Made by a program: the position numbers and the translations under genes
The notes under the pieces: generated by a model
The model's input: the letters and a program-made list of their open reading frames with translations, nothing else
Database searches by the model: none
What the model was told of the DNA's origin: nothing
NCBI GenBank assembly: GCA_947502965.1
Contig: CANNCG010000020.1
Location: forward strand, 1-15,099
DNA length: 15,099 nucleotides
Direction of reading: 5' to 3'
Origin: a bacterium
Lineage (GTDB): Bacteria; Margulisbacteria; Marinamargulisbacteria; SXXA01
Part shown: positions 1 through 6,680 of the stretch, piece by piece
How positions within the stretch are numbered: position 1 is the stretch's first letter
Layout of the letters: each line of letters opens with the position of its first letter

Positions 1-110
1 AAAATCCCTTTCATGGACTAAGTCCCTTTTAGTATAAGACGTGTTTTGTTATCGGAAGAAAATGGTTTTGAATGCACTGATATTTTGTGTTTCTTTGAAT
101 GACGCCTAGT

Positions 111-220
111 ACCCCGTTGCAAAATGAACGCCTGATTTCAAATCGCAGAGGGAGACTATGCGCCATATGAGACCAGAGTGATTTAGAAAGGCATCTGCCC
201 CGGTTTTGTTTGTGGGGTGG
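111..220 (+). repeat. Family A repeat, copy A1 (diverged)
   Basis: This 110-bp segment aligns along its full length with the better preserved copy at 6459-6568. Shared blocks include GATTTCAAATCG, GACCAGAG.GATTT.GAAAGGCATC and end sequences of the type ACCCGTTCCAAA / GGAATGGGT. The ends are more decayed here (GTTGCAAAATGA on the left, TTGTTTGTGGGGTGG on the right), so this is probably an old copy. It lies just upstream of the permease promoter. Both ORFs that cross it on the minus strand are repeat-derived and not genes. Confidence 0.75.
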
Positions 221-259
221 TTTTAAATACTCTGGCGATGCACAGGGGCGGACGGCCTC

Positions 260-288
260 TTGTGCATCGCTTCCTTGCGTTTCATAAT
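260..288 (+). promoter_or_regulatory. Putative promoter of the permease operon (leaderless type)
   Basis: TTGTGC at 260-265 and CATAAT at 283-288 are separated by 17 nt, a sigma70-like arrangement. The -10 box ends 10 nt before the ATG at 299, and no Shine-Dalgarno sequence is present in that gap, so the transcript would start at or within a few nt of the start codon. The same geometry recurs before the genes at 9287 and 12125. Inference from sequence only. Confidence 0.4.
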
Positions 289-298
289 ACGCCTCTCT

Positions 299-1600
299 AT
301 GCCAGATCTTAAACGCCATTTGAACCCTTTTTCCTGTGCCATGTTGGTGGCCGGAAACATGATCGGAATCGGGATATTTGTGACCGCTGGGCGTATCTAC
401 ACATTATTGCCCAACCCCATGTTGATCTTGCTGGTATGGCTGTTGGGCGGGGCCTTGTCTTTGGTCGGCGGATTGGCCTATGCCGAGATGGCCAGTCGTT
501 TTCCCCGTGCGGGCGGGGGATATGTTTTTCTTCGCGAAGCCTTTGGTCCTTTTTGGGGATTTTTGTCGGGATTTTCGTCGGGGTTGGTGACCATTCCTGG
601 TACCATTGCCTTTTTGGCGATGGGGGTATCGAAATACGCCGGGATTACGACACCATTGTGGGCCAAATGTCTGGGTTTTTTTCTCATTGCCGTGATGTCT
701 TACATCAATTATTTGGGCGTGGTGCGGGGTGCACGGCTGCAAAATGGGTTTATGATGCTCAAGTTTTCTTTGATTTTTATCTTGATCGTGGCGGGATTTG
801 CTTCTATGAATGGGTCGTTTGCACATTTTACGGAATCCGTGCCCTTGTCTCAGTCTCCCTGGATTTTGATTGTCTTGGCCATGGTGCCGGTGATGTATAC
901 CTACTCGGGATGGGATGCCACGGTCTATGTGGCGGGTGAGGTAGACAATCCCCGACGTACCCTGCCTTTGGCGATGTTTTGGGGGGCTTTTTTGGTCACG
1001 GCGGTATACGTGGCCTTGGTGAGTCTCTATCTCTATGCGGTGGGTTTGGGGACGCCTGAAAACAAAACGGTGATCGTGACCGTGGTCTCTGGTCAGCTCT
1101 TTGGGCCTGTGATTGGGGCCGTTGCGGGGGGCTTGGTGGCCTTGTCCGTGTTGGGGTGTTTGGCCGCGACCATTCTCACGGGACCCCGGGTTTTGTACGC
1201 CATGTCTAGGGACGGTTTGTTTCCTGCGTTTGCGGGGATGGTGGATGGTCGCTTTTTCACACCGGCACGTGCCATCCTATTTCAGGCGATTTGGTCTTCG
1301 GTGTTGGTGGTGTCTGGGACCTTTGATCAGTTGTTGGACTATGTGACCGTACCCAGCGTTTTTTTTGGCGCATTGAATGTGATGGCGCTGTTTGTCCTAC
1401 GTCAACGGGACCAGCAGGATCCGGGGGTCATCGTGTACCGGATGTTGGGGTATCCGATATTGCCGGCGTTGTTTGTGGTGGGGATGTTGGGGATCGTGGT
1501 CAATACGGTTTGGCGGTATCCCCTGGATTCTGGATTTGGGTTACTGATCGTGGCCTTGGGGGGGCCGGTGTACTGGCTCTGGAACCGGGTCAAACGCTAA
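299..1600 (+). CDS. APC-superfamily amino acid permease
   Basis: The 433-residue product is an inner-membrane amino acid/polyamine transporter of the APC superfamily, closest in look to the LAT/amino-acid exchanger type. It has about 12 hydrophobic segments. The N-terminal GNMIGIGIF motif (about residues 20-28) is the glycine-rich unwound helix that binds the substrate backbone. GEVDNPRRTLPLA after TM6 is the conserved E..NP.R..P loop, and SRDGLFPA is the conserved loop before TM9. The ATG at 299 is preferred to an in-frame TTG at 260, because the TTG lies in the putative -35 box and would add 13 non-homologous residues. The substrate cannot be read from sequence. The stop codon abuts the ATG of the VanY-like gene (TAAATG), so the two are probably cotranscribed. 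Confidence 0.9.
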   Translation: MPDLKRHLNPFSCAMLVAGNMIGIGIFVTAGRIYTLLPNPMLILLVWLLGGALSLVGGLAYAEMASRFPRAGGGYVFLREAFGPFWGFLSGFSSGLVTIPGTIAFLAMGVSKYAGITTPLWAKCLGFFLIAVMSYINYLGVVRGARLQNGFMMLKFSLIFILIVAGFASMNGSFAHFTESVPLSQSPWILIVLAMVPVMYTYSGWDATVYVAGEVDNPRRTLPLAMFWGAFLVTAVYVALVSLYLYAVGLGTPENKTVIVTVVSGQLFGPVIGAVAGGLVALSVLGCLAATILTGPRVLYAMSRDGLFPAFAGMVDGRFFTPARAILFQAIWSSVLVVSGTFDQLLDYVTVPSVFFGALNVMALFVLRQRDQQDPGVIVYRMLGYPILPALFVVGMLGIVVNTVWRYPLDSGFGLLIVALGGPVYWLWNRVKR

Positions 1601-2224
1601 ATGGCCCGTCACTTGCCCTACCCTGTGGCAACGATGTCAGACTTGGTCACGATTCCAACACCGCATTTGCGTCCTGCTGCGGCGAGGCGATGTCGTGAGA
1701 CGGCTTTGGTGGCGTTTGTGCGCATGGCGTCCGTGGCCCAGCAGGCGGGGGTCGGGCTTCTCATTGTTTCGGCGTATCGGGATTATGCGTTTCAAGAGGC
1801 CTTGTTTTTGGATGCGGAACGCCGGTATGGGGTGGGGAATGGCAGCACATGGGTGGCACCGCCTGGCCATTCGGAGCATCACACGGGGTATGCGTTGGAT
1901 TTGGCAGACGCGGATTTTCCTGAAACGGATGACGAACCGTCTTTTGGGGAAACGCCAGCGGCGGCATGGTTGGCCCACTATGCGCCTTCGTTTGGATTTG
2001 AATTGTCTTTTCCAGAAGGCAACTGGCAAGAGGTAGGCTATGAGCCATGGCATTGGCGCTTTGTCGGCGATGACGTTGCCAAGTCGCTTTTTATGCCCCA
2101 TAGGCTTTTTTTTCAGGAGCGCGAGGATGCGTCTGTAGAAGCCTTGGCGAAGTCAGAGGCATCCTCGCAAAAGAAGTCGCCCTTCCCTGGGGAAGGGTTG
2201 GGGATGGGGCCCCGCCATGTTTGA
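1601..2224 (+). CDS. VanY-family D-alanyl-D-alanine carboxypeptidase (M15B)
   Basis: This is a predicted zinc metallopeptidase that removes the terminal D-Ala from peptidoglycan stem peptides. The M15B signature is complete: SAYRDYAFQ at about 57-65, PGHSEHHTGYALDL at 88-101 (zinc ligands H93 and D100) and EPWHWRF at 148-154 (catalytic E148, zinc ligand H151). No clear signal peptide is visible, so it may act in the cytoplasm on recycled or precursor peptides, or leave by an unseen route. The gene starts directly after the permease stop. Homologues usually end shortly after the PWHWRF motif. Here about 50 extra residues follow, encoded by DNA with two inverted repeats (2123-2166 and 2180-2197), so the tail looks repeat-derived. 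It overlaps the start of the next gene by 8 nt. Confidence 0.88.
   Translation: MARHLPYPVATMSDLVTIPTPHLRPAAARRCRETALVAFVRMASVAQQAGVGLLIVSAYRDYAFQEALFLDAERRYGVGNGSTWVAPPGHSEHHTGYALDLADADFPETDDEPSFGETPAAAWLAHYAPSFGFELSFPEGNWQEVGYEPWHWRFVGDDVAKSLFMPHRLFFQEREDASVEALAKSEASSQKKSPFPGEGLGMGPRHV
2123..2166. repeat. Inverted repeat inside the vanY tail
   Basis: Arms 2123-2134 (GAGGATGCGTCT) and 2155-2166 (AGAGGCATCCTC) pair over 11 of 12 positions around a 20-nt loop. It lies in the non-conserved C-terminal extension of the carboxypeptidase and is translated as part of it. Confidence 0.65.
2180..2197. repeat. CCCTTCCC/GGGAAGGG palindrome at the vanY-GT9 junction
   Basis: Arms CCCTTCCC (2180-2187) and GGGAAGGG (2190-2197) are perfect. 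G-rich DNA follows, with a GGGGCCCC block just before the ATG at 2217. The sequence resembles common intergenic CCCTTCCC-type repeats of bacteria. Here it encodes the last residues of VanY (about SPFPGEGLGMG) and sits where the ribosome binding site of the glycosyltransferase would be. Confidence 0.55.
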
Positions 2225-3677
2225 AAAAAGCGTGCACGCACAGGCCAATCCCCACGCGAAGGTGAGGCTCCTCATCCTCCGCGAAGACGCCATCGGGGAC
2301 ATGCTCCTCGCCTTGCCGCTGATCCAGGACCTCTACGACCGCTTCGCGCATCCCGAGATCACCGTTTTGGCTTCCAATTACTCCCAAAATGGCGACATGA
2401 TTGCCCACCTTCCCTATGTCCATGAGGTCATGATATCGCCGGATATACGGTCCTTTTGGGATGTGTTGGCCTTTGCAAAGGTGTTGCGCACAAAGAGATT
2501 CACCCATTCCCTGCATCTGAGTACCCGCGAAGGAACGGCATGGTCGTGTTTTTTTGGGATTCCAAATAATATAGGGGACATGGCCATACTTGGGCTATTG
2601 CCGGTGTTTTTTCGTTTGGGCCGTTTTTGCCCACCCCATGACATGATGGTGCATCAGGTTCAGCGTAATTTCTGGGTGGCACGCGGACTGTTTCGGGACC
2701 TCGGAACAGACCCGTTTCCTGCGATGCCCACGCAGCCACTGCGCTTTGGCCCGCACCCAGACGACGCGCCGCATGTCCAGGCCATGCTAGCAGGCCTTGG
2801 CTTTGACTTTGAGGCGCCCACGCTCTGTATCCATTTGGGCGCGGCTGGGGGCAACAAGCCCGTTTTGCCCGAAAAATACGCGGACTATGCCATGGCCTTG
2901 CACCGGGAACGGCCTGATATACAGGTCCTCATCACGGGTGCGTCTGCTGAGGAACAGGATTTTCGAGACCGCTTTTTGGCTGGGATCAATTTTCCCGTGA
3001 TAGACCTAGTGGGACGTACCACGGTGCGGGAAATGCTCTCGGTGTTGTCCTATTGTCATGTATTCGTGGGGATTGATACGGGCCCGGCCCATATGGCGGC
3101 GGCCTTGGGGATTCCGCAGGTGTTGGTGTCCACATCGAAGCGTGTGATTCCCTTTAAATGGGGTCCTTGGCGCAACCGTCATGTGGTGGTGAGGGCCAAT
3201 GGGGGCTGTGCGATAGCCTGTCATGCCCGTGCATGTCCCGAGTGGACCTGTGTGGACGATCTCCCGATTGCGCAGATGGTGACGCAGACTTTGCTAGTGT
3301 GCCATGGCGGGGGATATGAGACGTTTTCAGATCAGCAGGAATATTGGTTTCGCGTGGCAATGCCGATACTCATTCTGGTAGATGAGCACACCCGTGAGCA
3401 AGGGGATCTGCTGTGCCAGACATGGCGGTCTTGGGGGCTGACGGTGCATGTGGCGGCGGTGGCGGATTCCATGGGGTATCGCGACTGTGTGGCATGGGAT
3501 ATTCGCATCATTCAGAATCTGTCTGGACGTCGGCGTTTCCGGTTGTTTGGGATGGCGCAGCTGCTCAATAACGCGCTCTCGCATCCGCCCTTGCTGGTAC
3601 ACGGAACTCCGAAATGTCCGACTATTTCGGGATTGTTGTCCCATTATCGCATGCTGTTTTCTCAGCGGATTTTGTAG
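2217..3677 (+). CDS. Glycosyltransferase family 9 (heptosyltransferase-like)
   Basis: The 486-residue product has a GT9/GT-B fold like ADP-heptose:LPS heptosyltransferases, cytoplasmic and membrane-peripheral. The N-terminal RLLILREDAIGDMLLALP (about residues 17-34) is the typical start of the family. CIHLGAAGGNKPVLPEKYA (about 204-222) opens the donor-binding domain, and VGIDTGPAHMAAALGIP (284-300) is the hallmark sugar-nucleotide motif. The ATG overlaps the end of the vanY-like gene. Family members usually end near residue 350-370. Residues about 380-486 form an extra domain I do not recognise (starts AMPILILVDEHTREQGD). A role in LPS core or surface glycan assembly fits the epimerases downstream; the acceptor and donor are not known. 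The first ~130 nt use more C-ending codons than the rest. Confidence 0.88.
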   Translation: MFEKSVHAQANPHAKVRLLILREDAIGDMLLALPLIQDLYDRFAHPEITVLASNYSQNGDMIAHLPYVHEVMISPDIRSFWDVLAFAKVLRTKRFTHSLHLSTREGTAWSCFFGIPNNIGDMAILGLLPVFFRLGRFCPPHDMMVHQVQRNFWVARGLFRDLGTDPFPAMPTQPLRFGPHPDDAPHVQAMLAGLGFDFEAPTLCIHLGAAGGNKPVLPEKYADYAMALHRERPDIQVLITGASAEEQDFRDRFLAGINFPVIDLVGRTTVREMLSVLSYCHVFVGIDTGPAHMAAALGIPQVLVSTSKRVIPFKWGPWRNRHVVVRANGGCAIACHARACPEWTCVDDLPIAQMVTQTLLVCHGGGYETFSDQQEYWFRVAMPILILVDEHTREQGDLLCQTWRSWGLTVHVAAVADSMGYRDCVAWDIRIIQNLSGRRRFRLFGMAQLLNNALSHPPLLVHGTPKCPTISGLLSHYRMLFSQRIL

Positions 3678-3826
3678 CGGGGGGTGTCATAAGCGTGCCC
3701 TCCTATAGCGCTGAGTATTGCGGGGCTAACGCTCCCTATCTGCCCCCCTCGTAGCGCCCCATTACATCCAGTGGGGGATTGGGGTTTACAACTTATTGGC
3801 AAAGAGGGTAGCGTGAGTTTCATTAT
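3678..3826. other. Intergenic block with H repeat and small hairpins
   Basis: No gene is seen. The block holds family H copy H1 (3742-3765), a related GCCCTCCTATAGCGC motif at about 3694-3708, and a hairpin with arms CCCCA (3757-3761) and TGGGG (3772-3776). There is no T tract, so I do not call a rho-independent terminator. Confidence 0.5.
3742..3765 (+). repeat. Family H repeat, copy H1
   Basis: GCCCCCCTCGTAGCG followed by CCCCATTAC. It matches, with a two-base gap, the reverse complement of 13811-13836, and matches 12826-12845 inside the gspJ-like gene. The family is C-rich with a conserved TAGCG(TA)CC core. Confidence 0.6.
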
Positions 3827-4012
3827 ACCCATCCCAAAATGAAACCGGGAGCGGATGCCTTTCCAAGATGCTAGTTGTCGCGGCATGCTGCGCGAGCACG
3901 CTCCCCGGTCGGACGCGGCAAAGCCGGATCCTCCCTCAGCCACAGGCATAGTCACCTATGAAGAACAGGCTCCCGTCACGATTTGAAATCCGGGTTTCAT
4001 TTTGGAACGGGT
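3827..4012 (-). repeat. Family A repeat, copy A2, interrupted by a B element
   Basis: The ends are ACCCATCCCAAAATGAAACC at 3827 and GGTTTCATTTTGGAACGGGT ending at 4012, imperfect terminal inverted repeats. Read on the minus strand it matches A4 (6459-6568): GATTTGAAATCCGGG and GGAGCGGATGCCTTTCCAA on the plus strand are its landmarks. It is 186 bp long. Removing the B element at 3875-3950 (76 bp) leaves exactly the 110 bp of an intact copy. Its right end is read as the first codons of the TusA-like ORF. Confidence 0.85.
3875..3950 (+). repeat. Family B repeat, copy B1, nested in A2
   Basis: It begins TTGTCGCGGCATGCT, identical for 15 nt to copy B2 inside rsmA (11294). After a 20-nt deletion relative to B2 it shares CGAGCACGCTCCCCGG and a CCTCAGCC.CAG end. 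The insertion splits family A between GCCTTTCCAAGATGCTAG and GTCACCTATGAAG, so B moved into an existing A copy. Confidence 0.8.
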
Positions 4013-4221
4013 ATATTACACGTGAACATTGTCCGATGACCTTTGTCAAAACCAAGCTCAAACTGGAAAGCATGGCCAGTGGGGACCAGCTCACTGTTCA
4101 TTTGCGAGCTGGCGAACCTCTCGAAAATGTTCCCAAAACGGCCATGGCGCAAGGCCATGCGGTGATAGCGATTTCCCACGAAGGATACGACGTTTACCGT
4201 GTGGTGATTAAAAAAGGGTAG
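3958..4221 (+). CDS. TusA-like (SirA/YeeD family) small protein with a repeat-derived N terminus
   Basis: From residue 25 on, the product reads as a TusA-family protein: CPMTFVKTKLKLESM carries the CPxx motif whose cysteine (C25) accepts the sulfane persulfide in sulfur relay. It continues with SGDQLTVHL, GEPLENVPKTAMAQGHAV and a C-terminal YRVVIKKG, the usual alpha/beta order and ending. Family members have about 8-12 residues before the cysteine, of the kind LDLRG. Here the DNA up to 4012 is the end of repeat A2, so residues 1-18 are repeat-derived and only ITREH looks native. The ATG at 3958 lies just past the nested B element and has no convincing Shine-Dalgarno sequence. The next ATG (4036) would lose C25; ATT at 4015 is another option. 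The gene is thus either rescued by the repeat or is a 5'-damaged pseudogene. Its partner genes are not in the window. Confidence 0.65.
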   Translation: MKNRLPSRFEIRVSFWNGYITREHCPMTFVKTKLKLESMASGDQLTVHLRAGEPLENVPKTAMAQGHAVIAISHEGYDVYRVVIKKG

Positions 4222-4232
4222 ATTGTAATTAT

Positions 4233-4274
4233 ACCTGTTCCAAAATAAAATCCGGGGTTCATTTTGGAATGGAT
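4233..4274. repeat. Family A terminal repeats joined head to head, copy A3
   Basis: ACCTGTTCCAAAATAAAATC and GGTTCATTTTGGAATGGAT are the two family A ends with almost nothing between them, so the unit is a 42-bp imperfect hairpin. It looks like an internally deleted copy. It fills the gap between the TusA-like stop and the Shine-Dalgarno of the epimerase, so the TusA-like gene is flanked by A ends on both sides. Confidence 0.7.
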
Positions 4275-4285
4275 ATCTCGAAAAA

Positions 4286-4289
4286 GGAG
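4286..4289 (+). promoter_or_regulatory. Shine-Dalgarno that fixes the epimerase start
   Basis: AAAAAGGAG ends 9 nt before the ATG at 4299. This supports 4299 over the in-frame ATG at 4269, which lies inside repeat A3 and would add ten non-homologous residues. Confidence 0.7.
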
Positions 4290-4298
4290 CTTTGTACG

Positions 4299-5255
4299 AT
4301 GCTAACCACACTTGTTACGGGTGTTGCCGGGTTTATTGGATCTCATTTGGCGGTGCGTCTTCTAGACTTGGGGCATCATGTAGTGGGATTGGACAACTTT
4401 TCGGGAAGTCATCCAGACAATTTGACCCATTTGAAAGCCCATCCCAGGTATGGCGCTTTTACGTTTATCGAAGGGGATATTTGCGACTTACCCACATGCC
4501 ATCGGGCTGTCGCTGATGTGGACTATGTGCTGCATCAGGCCGCATTGGGCTCTGTGCCGCGCTCTGTCAAAGAGCCGCTTTTGTATCATGAAAACAATAT
4601 TACAGGCACACTCAATATGTTGCTTGCAGCCAGAGACGCCAAGGTGACGCGTTTTGTATTGGCGTCATCGTCGTCTGTATATGGGGATACCCCCACCTTG
4701 CCGAAGCATGAGGAGATGCCGCCCGCGCCGTTGTCCCCTTACGCCGTGAGCAAGCTCACCGGCGAGGCGTATTGCCATGCGTTTTATAGGGCCTATGGAT
4801 TGTCTACCGTTGCGTTGCGTTATTTTAACGTGTTTGGGCCTCGCCAAAATCCCCATTCCCAATATGCGGCAGTCATTCCCAAATTTGTCACGGCTTGCCG
4901 CACGGATCAGCCGATGATGATTTATGGAGATGGTGAACAAACCCGGGATTTTACCTTTGTGGACAATGTGGTGCGTGCGAATCTCTTGGCCTGTGAATGT
5001 CCAGAGGGGCTATTGGGGCAGGCGATTAACGTGGGATGTGGGGACCGGATATCGGTGAAAACCTTGGCGATAGAGATCCAGAAACTCATTTTGGGAGCCA
5101 ATGTGGGAAAGGGGATTACCTATCTGCCGCCACGTGAAGGGGATATCAAGGATAGTTTGGCGGCAATAGCGAGGCTGACGCAGTTGGGGGTCACAGATCC
5201 GGTGAGCTTGGAAGTGGGTTTGGCAGAGACGGTCGCATGGTATATGTCCCAGTGA
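4299..5255 (+). CDS. UDP-N-acetylglucosamine 4-epimerase-like SDR (WbpP/Gne type)
   Basis: The 318-residue extended SDR has a Rossmann TGVAGFIG (7-14), an SSSS block (123-126), catalytic Y148 and K152 in SPYAVSK, and YFNVFGPRQ. HQAALGSVPRS (79-89) is the characteristic stretch of WbpP/TviC-type UDP-GlcNAc/GlcNAcA 4-epimerases, which interconvert C4 epimers of UDP-HexNAc for O-antigen or capsule sugars in the cytosol. Length is typical or slightly short (WbpP is about 340). The exact substrate is inferred. It is followed 10 bp downstream by a GalE-like gene, so the two probably serve the same surface-glycan pathway as the GT9 gene. Confidence 0.87.
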   Translation: MLTTLVTGVAGFIGSHLAVRLLDLGHHVVGLDNFSGSHPDNLTHLKAHPRYGAFTFIEGDICDLPTCHRAVADVDYVLHQAALGSVPRSVKEPLLYHENNITGTLNMLLAARDAKVTRFVLASSSSVYGDTPTLPKHEEMPPAPLSPYAVSKLTGEAYCHAFYRAYGLSTVALRYFNVFGPRQNPHSQYAAVIPKFVTACRTDQPMMIYGDGEQTRDFTFVDNVVRANLLACECPEGLLGQAINVGCGDRISVKTLAIEIQKLILGANVGKGITYLPPREGDIKDSLAAIARLTQLGVTDPVSLEVGLAETVAWYMSQ

Positions 5256-5265
5256 GGACCGCCTC

Positions 5266-6237
5266 ATGACCCACATCCTCGTCACCGGCGGTGCGGGCTT
5301 CATCGGTGCCCATACCTGTAAAGCACTCGCTCTCATGGGTTACCAACCGGTGGTGCTGGACAATCTGAGCACCGGCTATCGGGACTTTGTCCAATGGGGG
5401 CCCCTGGTCCAAGCCGATATCGCAGACACAACGGCGGTCGCAGCGACCATCACGCAGTATGGCATCACCGCCATGATGCACTTTGCCGGGTCTATTGTCG
5501 TGCCGGATTCTGTGCGGGATCCGCTCACGTATTATGACAACAATATTTCCAAAAGCGTGCGCCTCATCCAAACGGCGGTGGATCATGGCGTACAAAATAT
5601 CGTATTTTCTTCTTCTGCGGCGGTGTATGGGATGCCAGATGTGGCACGTATCCCTGTACATACGCCGCTGAATCCCATTTCGCCTTATGGATATAACAAG
5701 GCGGTGATTGAGCGATTGCTCTCAGATCTGAGTACCGCGAGGCCGGATGTGCGTGCCTTGTCGCTGCGGTACTTTAACGCAGCAGGGAGTGACCCCGATG
5801 GCCAGGTGGGGGAATCGCATGTGCCTGAAACCCATCTGATTCCACTGGCGCTGGATGCACTGTCTAAAAAACGCGCTGCGTTGACGGTATTTGGACGGGA
5901 TTATCCGACGCCAGACGGGACGTGTATCCGGGATTATATTCACGTCTCAGATTTGGCCATGGCGCATGTGCAGGGTCTTCGGTATTTGGCCAAAGGTGGT
6001 GCGTCCCAGATTTTGAACCTGGGAATAGGGCAGGGGTTTTCGATTCTCGAGGTGCTGCGTACGATAGAAACGGTGTGTCAGATGCCTGTGCCTTTTGTTT
6101 GGGGCCTTCGTCGCGAGGGGGATCCCGCACGTCTGGTAGCCGATGCAGACGCCAGCCGTCGGATTTTGGATTGGACGCCAGTGCATACCTCCTTGGACAA
6201 AATAGTTGCCGATGCATGGGCGTGGCGGCGGGCTTGA
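5266..6237 (+). CDS. galE: UDP-glucose 4-epimerase
   Basis: The 323-residue product is a GalE-type SDR that interconverts UDP-glucose and UDP-galactose. Visible are TGGAGFIG (7-14), VVLDNLSTG, HFAGSIVVPDSV.DPL.YYDNN, SSSAAVYG (115-122), catalytic Y141 and K145 in PYGYNK, RYFNAAGSDPDG and PDGTCIRDYIHVSDLA. All are canonical GalE motifs and the length fits (about 330). Start: ATG preceded by GAGG at 5254-5257, 8 nt away, which also overlaps the stop of the upstream epimerase. A short inverted repeat GAGG/CCTC brackets this gap. The operon ends here at a strong terminator. The first ~80 nt are richer in C-ending codons than the rest. Confidence 0.93.
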   Translation: MTHILVTGGAGFIGAHTCKALALMGYQPVVLDNLSTGYRDFVQWGPLVQADIADTTAVAATITQYGITAMMHFAGSIVVPDSVRDPLTYYDNNISKSVRLIQTAVDHGVQNIVFSSSAAVYGMPDVARIPVHTPLNPISPYGYNKAVIERLLSDLSTARPDVRALSLRYFNAAGSDPDGQVGESHVPETHLIPLALDALSKKRAALTVFGRDYPTPDGTCIRDYIHVSDLAMAHVQGLRYLAKGGASQILNLGIGQGFSILEVLRTIETVCQMPVPFVWGLRREGDPARLVADADASRRILDWTPVHTSLDKIVADAWAWRRA

Positions 6238-6278
6238 ACGGGAGTCAAAGGGCTAGCGCTTTTTGAATCCCGTTTTTT
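6238..6278 (+). terminator. Rho-independent terminator built from a C-like palindrome
   Basis: Arms 6238-6253 and 6258-6273 pair at about 15 of 16 positions (one G-A mismatch, two G-U pairs) around a TAGC loop, followed by TTTTTT at 6273-6278. It lies right after the galE stop. Its GGGAGTCAAAGGGC left arm and TTTGAATCCC right arm resemble the family C element found inside pdxA and rsmA, so a family C copy may have been recruited as a terminator. Confidence 0.8.
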
Positions 6279-6285
6279 GGTTTGG

Positions 6286-6406
6286 GGGGCTGTTGCAAAA
6301 TGCGCCATGCGGCGTCAGTGCTCGCCAGAAAAATCCTCATTTACGCTCAGTAAACGCCGGTTTTTCTGGCTCGAAATCTTTGCATGACACATTGTGAAAC
6401 AGCCCC
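6286..6406. mobile_element. MITE-like element with 17-bp terminal inverted repeats
   Basis: The left end GGGGCTGTTGCAAAATG (6286-6302) and the reverse complement of the right end (6390-6406), GGGGCTGTTTCACAATG, match at 14 of 17 positions. Inside are a second inverted repeat, GCCAGAAAAA (6324-6333) with TTTTTCTGGC (6361-6370), and a central hairpin TTTAC/GTAAA (6340-6344, 6350-6354). At 121 bp with no ORF it fits a non-autonomous element or an IS end-to-end relic. GGGGCTGTTGCAAA-type tips are common in several IS families, but no transposase is present to name one. Confidence 0.7.
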
Positions 6407-6458
6407 TTTGGGTCTAAGTGGGTGGTGTTAATTTACCGCCAAGCAGCCATCTAAATAT
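6407..6458. other. Spacer between MITE-like element and repeat A4
   Basis: No gene or clear signal is seen. Together with the terminator, the MITE-like element and A4 it makes up a 443-bp gene-free block between galE and the PorV-like gene. Confidence 0.5.
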
Positions 6459-6568
6459 ACCCGTTCCAAAGTGAAACCCGGATTTCAAATCGTGGCGGGA
6501 ACATATTCTTATATGTGACCAGAGCGATTTGGAAAGGCATCCGCTCACGGTTTCATTTTGGAATGGGT
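6459..6568 (+). repeat. Family A repeat, copy A4 (best preserved)
   Basis: The left end ACCCGTTCCAAAGTGAAACC and the right end GGTTTCATTTTGGAATGGGT form near-perfect terminal inverted repeats of about 20 bp. The interior holds GGATTTCAAATCGTGGCGGGA, a near-palindromic CATATTCTTATATG, and GACCAGAGCGATTTGGAAAG. It is 110 bp and non-coding. TA lies just outside the left end. It serves as the reference copy for A1, A2, A3 and A5. Confidence 0.85.
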
Positions 6569-6654
6569 CTAGCTTGGTTTAGCCTCGAATCATCCCTAAC
6601 AGGGGGTGAATTAAAAAATACATGTTTGGGTTCTGAATCCTACGGGCATACTTT

Positions 6655-6671
6655 CCTCTGAGTTAAAGAGG
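6655..6671 (+). promoter_or_regulatory. Small hairpin next to the porV-like ribosome binding site
   Basis: CCTCT (6655-6659) can pair with AGAGG (6667-6671), whose last bases run into the GAGGGGG Shine-Dalgarno (6668-6674) lying 6 nt before the ATG at 6681. Pairing could partly mask the ribosome binding site. This is a structural observation only. Confidence 0.3.
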
Positions 6672-6680
6672 GGGAAGACA

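Noticed and set aside
131..146. TTCAAATC-type sequence in family A as a tRNA T-loop
   Set aside because: No acceptor stem or anticodon arm can be built around it, and the motif repeats as part of family A.
29..319. Minus-strand ORF upstream of the permease
   Set aside because: It is largely a translation of repeat A1 and overlaps the permease start; no recognisable protein features.
404..826. Long minus-strand ORFs within + strand genes (also 1637-2101, 7817-8329, 11372-11926, 14049-14582)
   Set aside because: All lie opposite well-supported genes, have low-complexity basic compositions typical of antisense frames, and show no family motifs.
4269..4298. Earlier ATG for the WbpP-like epimerase
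   Set aside because: It lies in repeat A3; the GGAG at 4286-4289 and the SDR N terminus fit the ATG at 4299.
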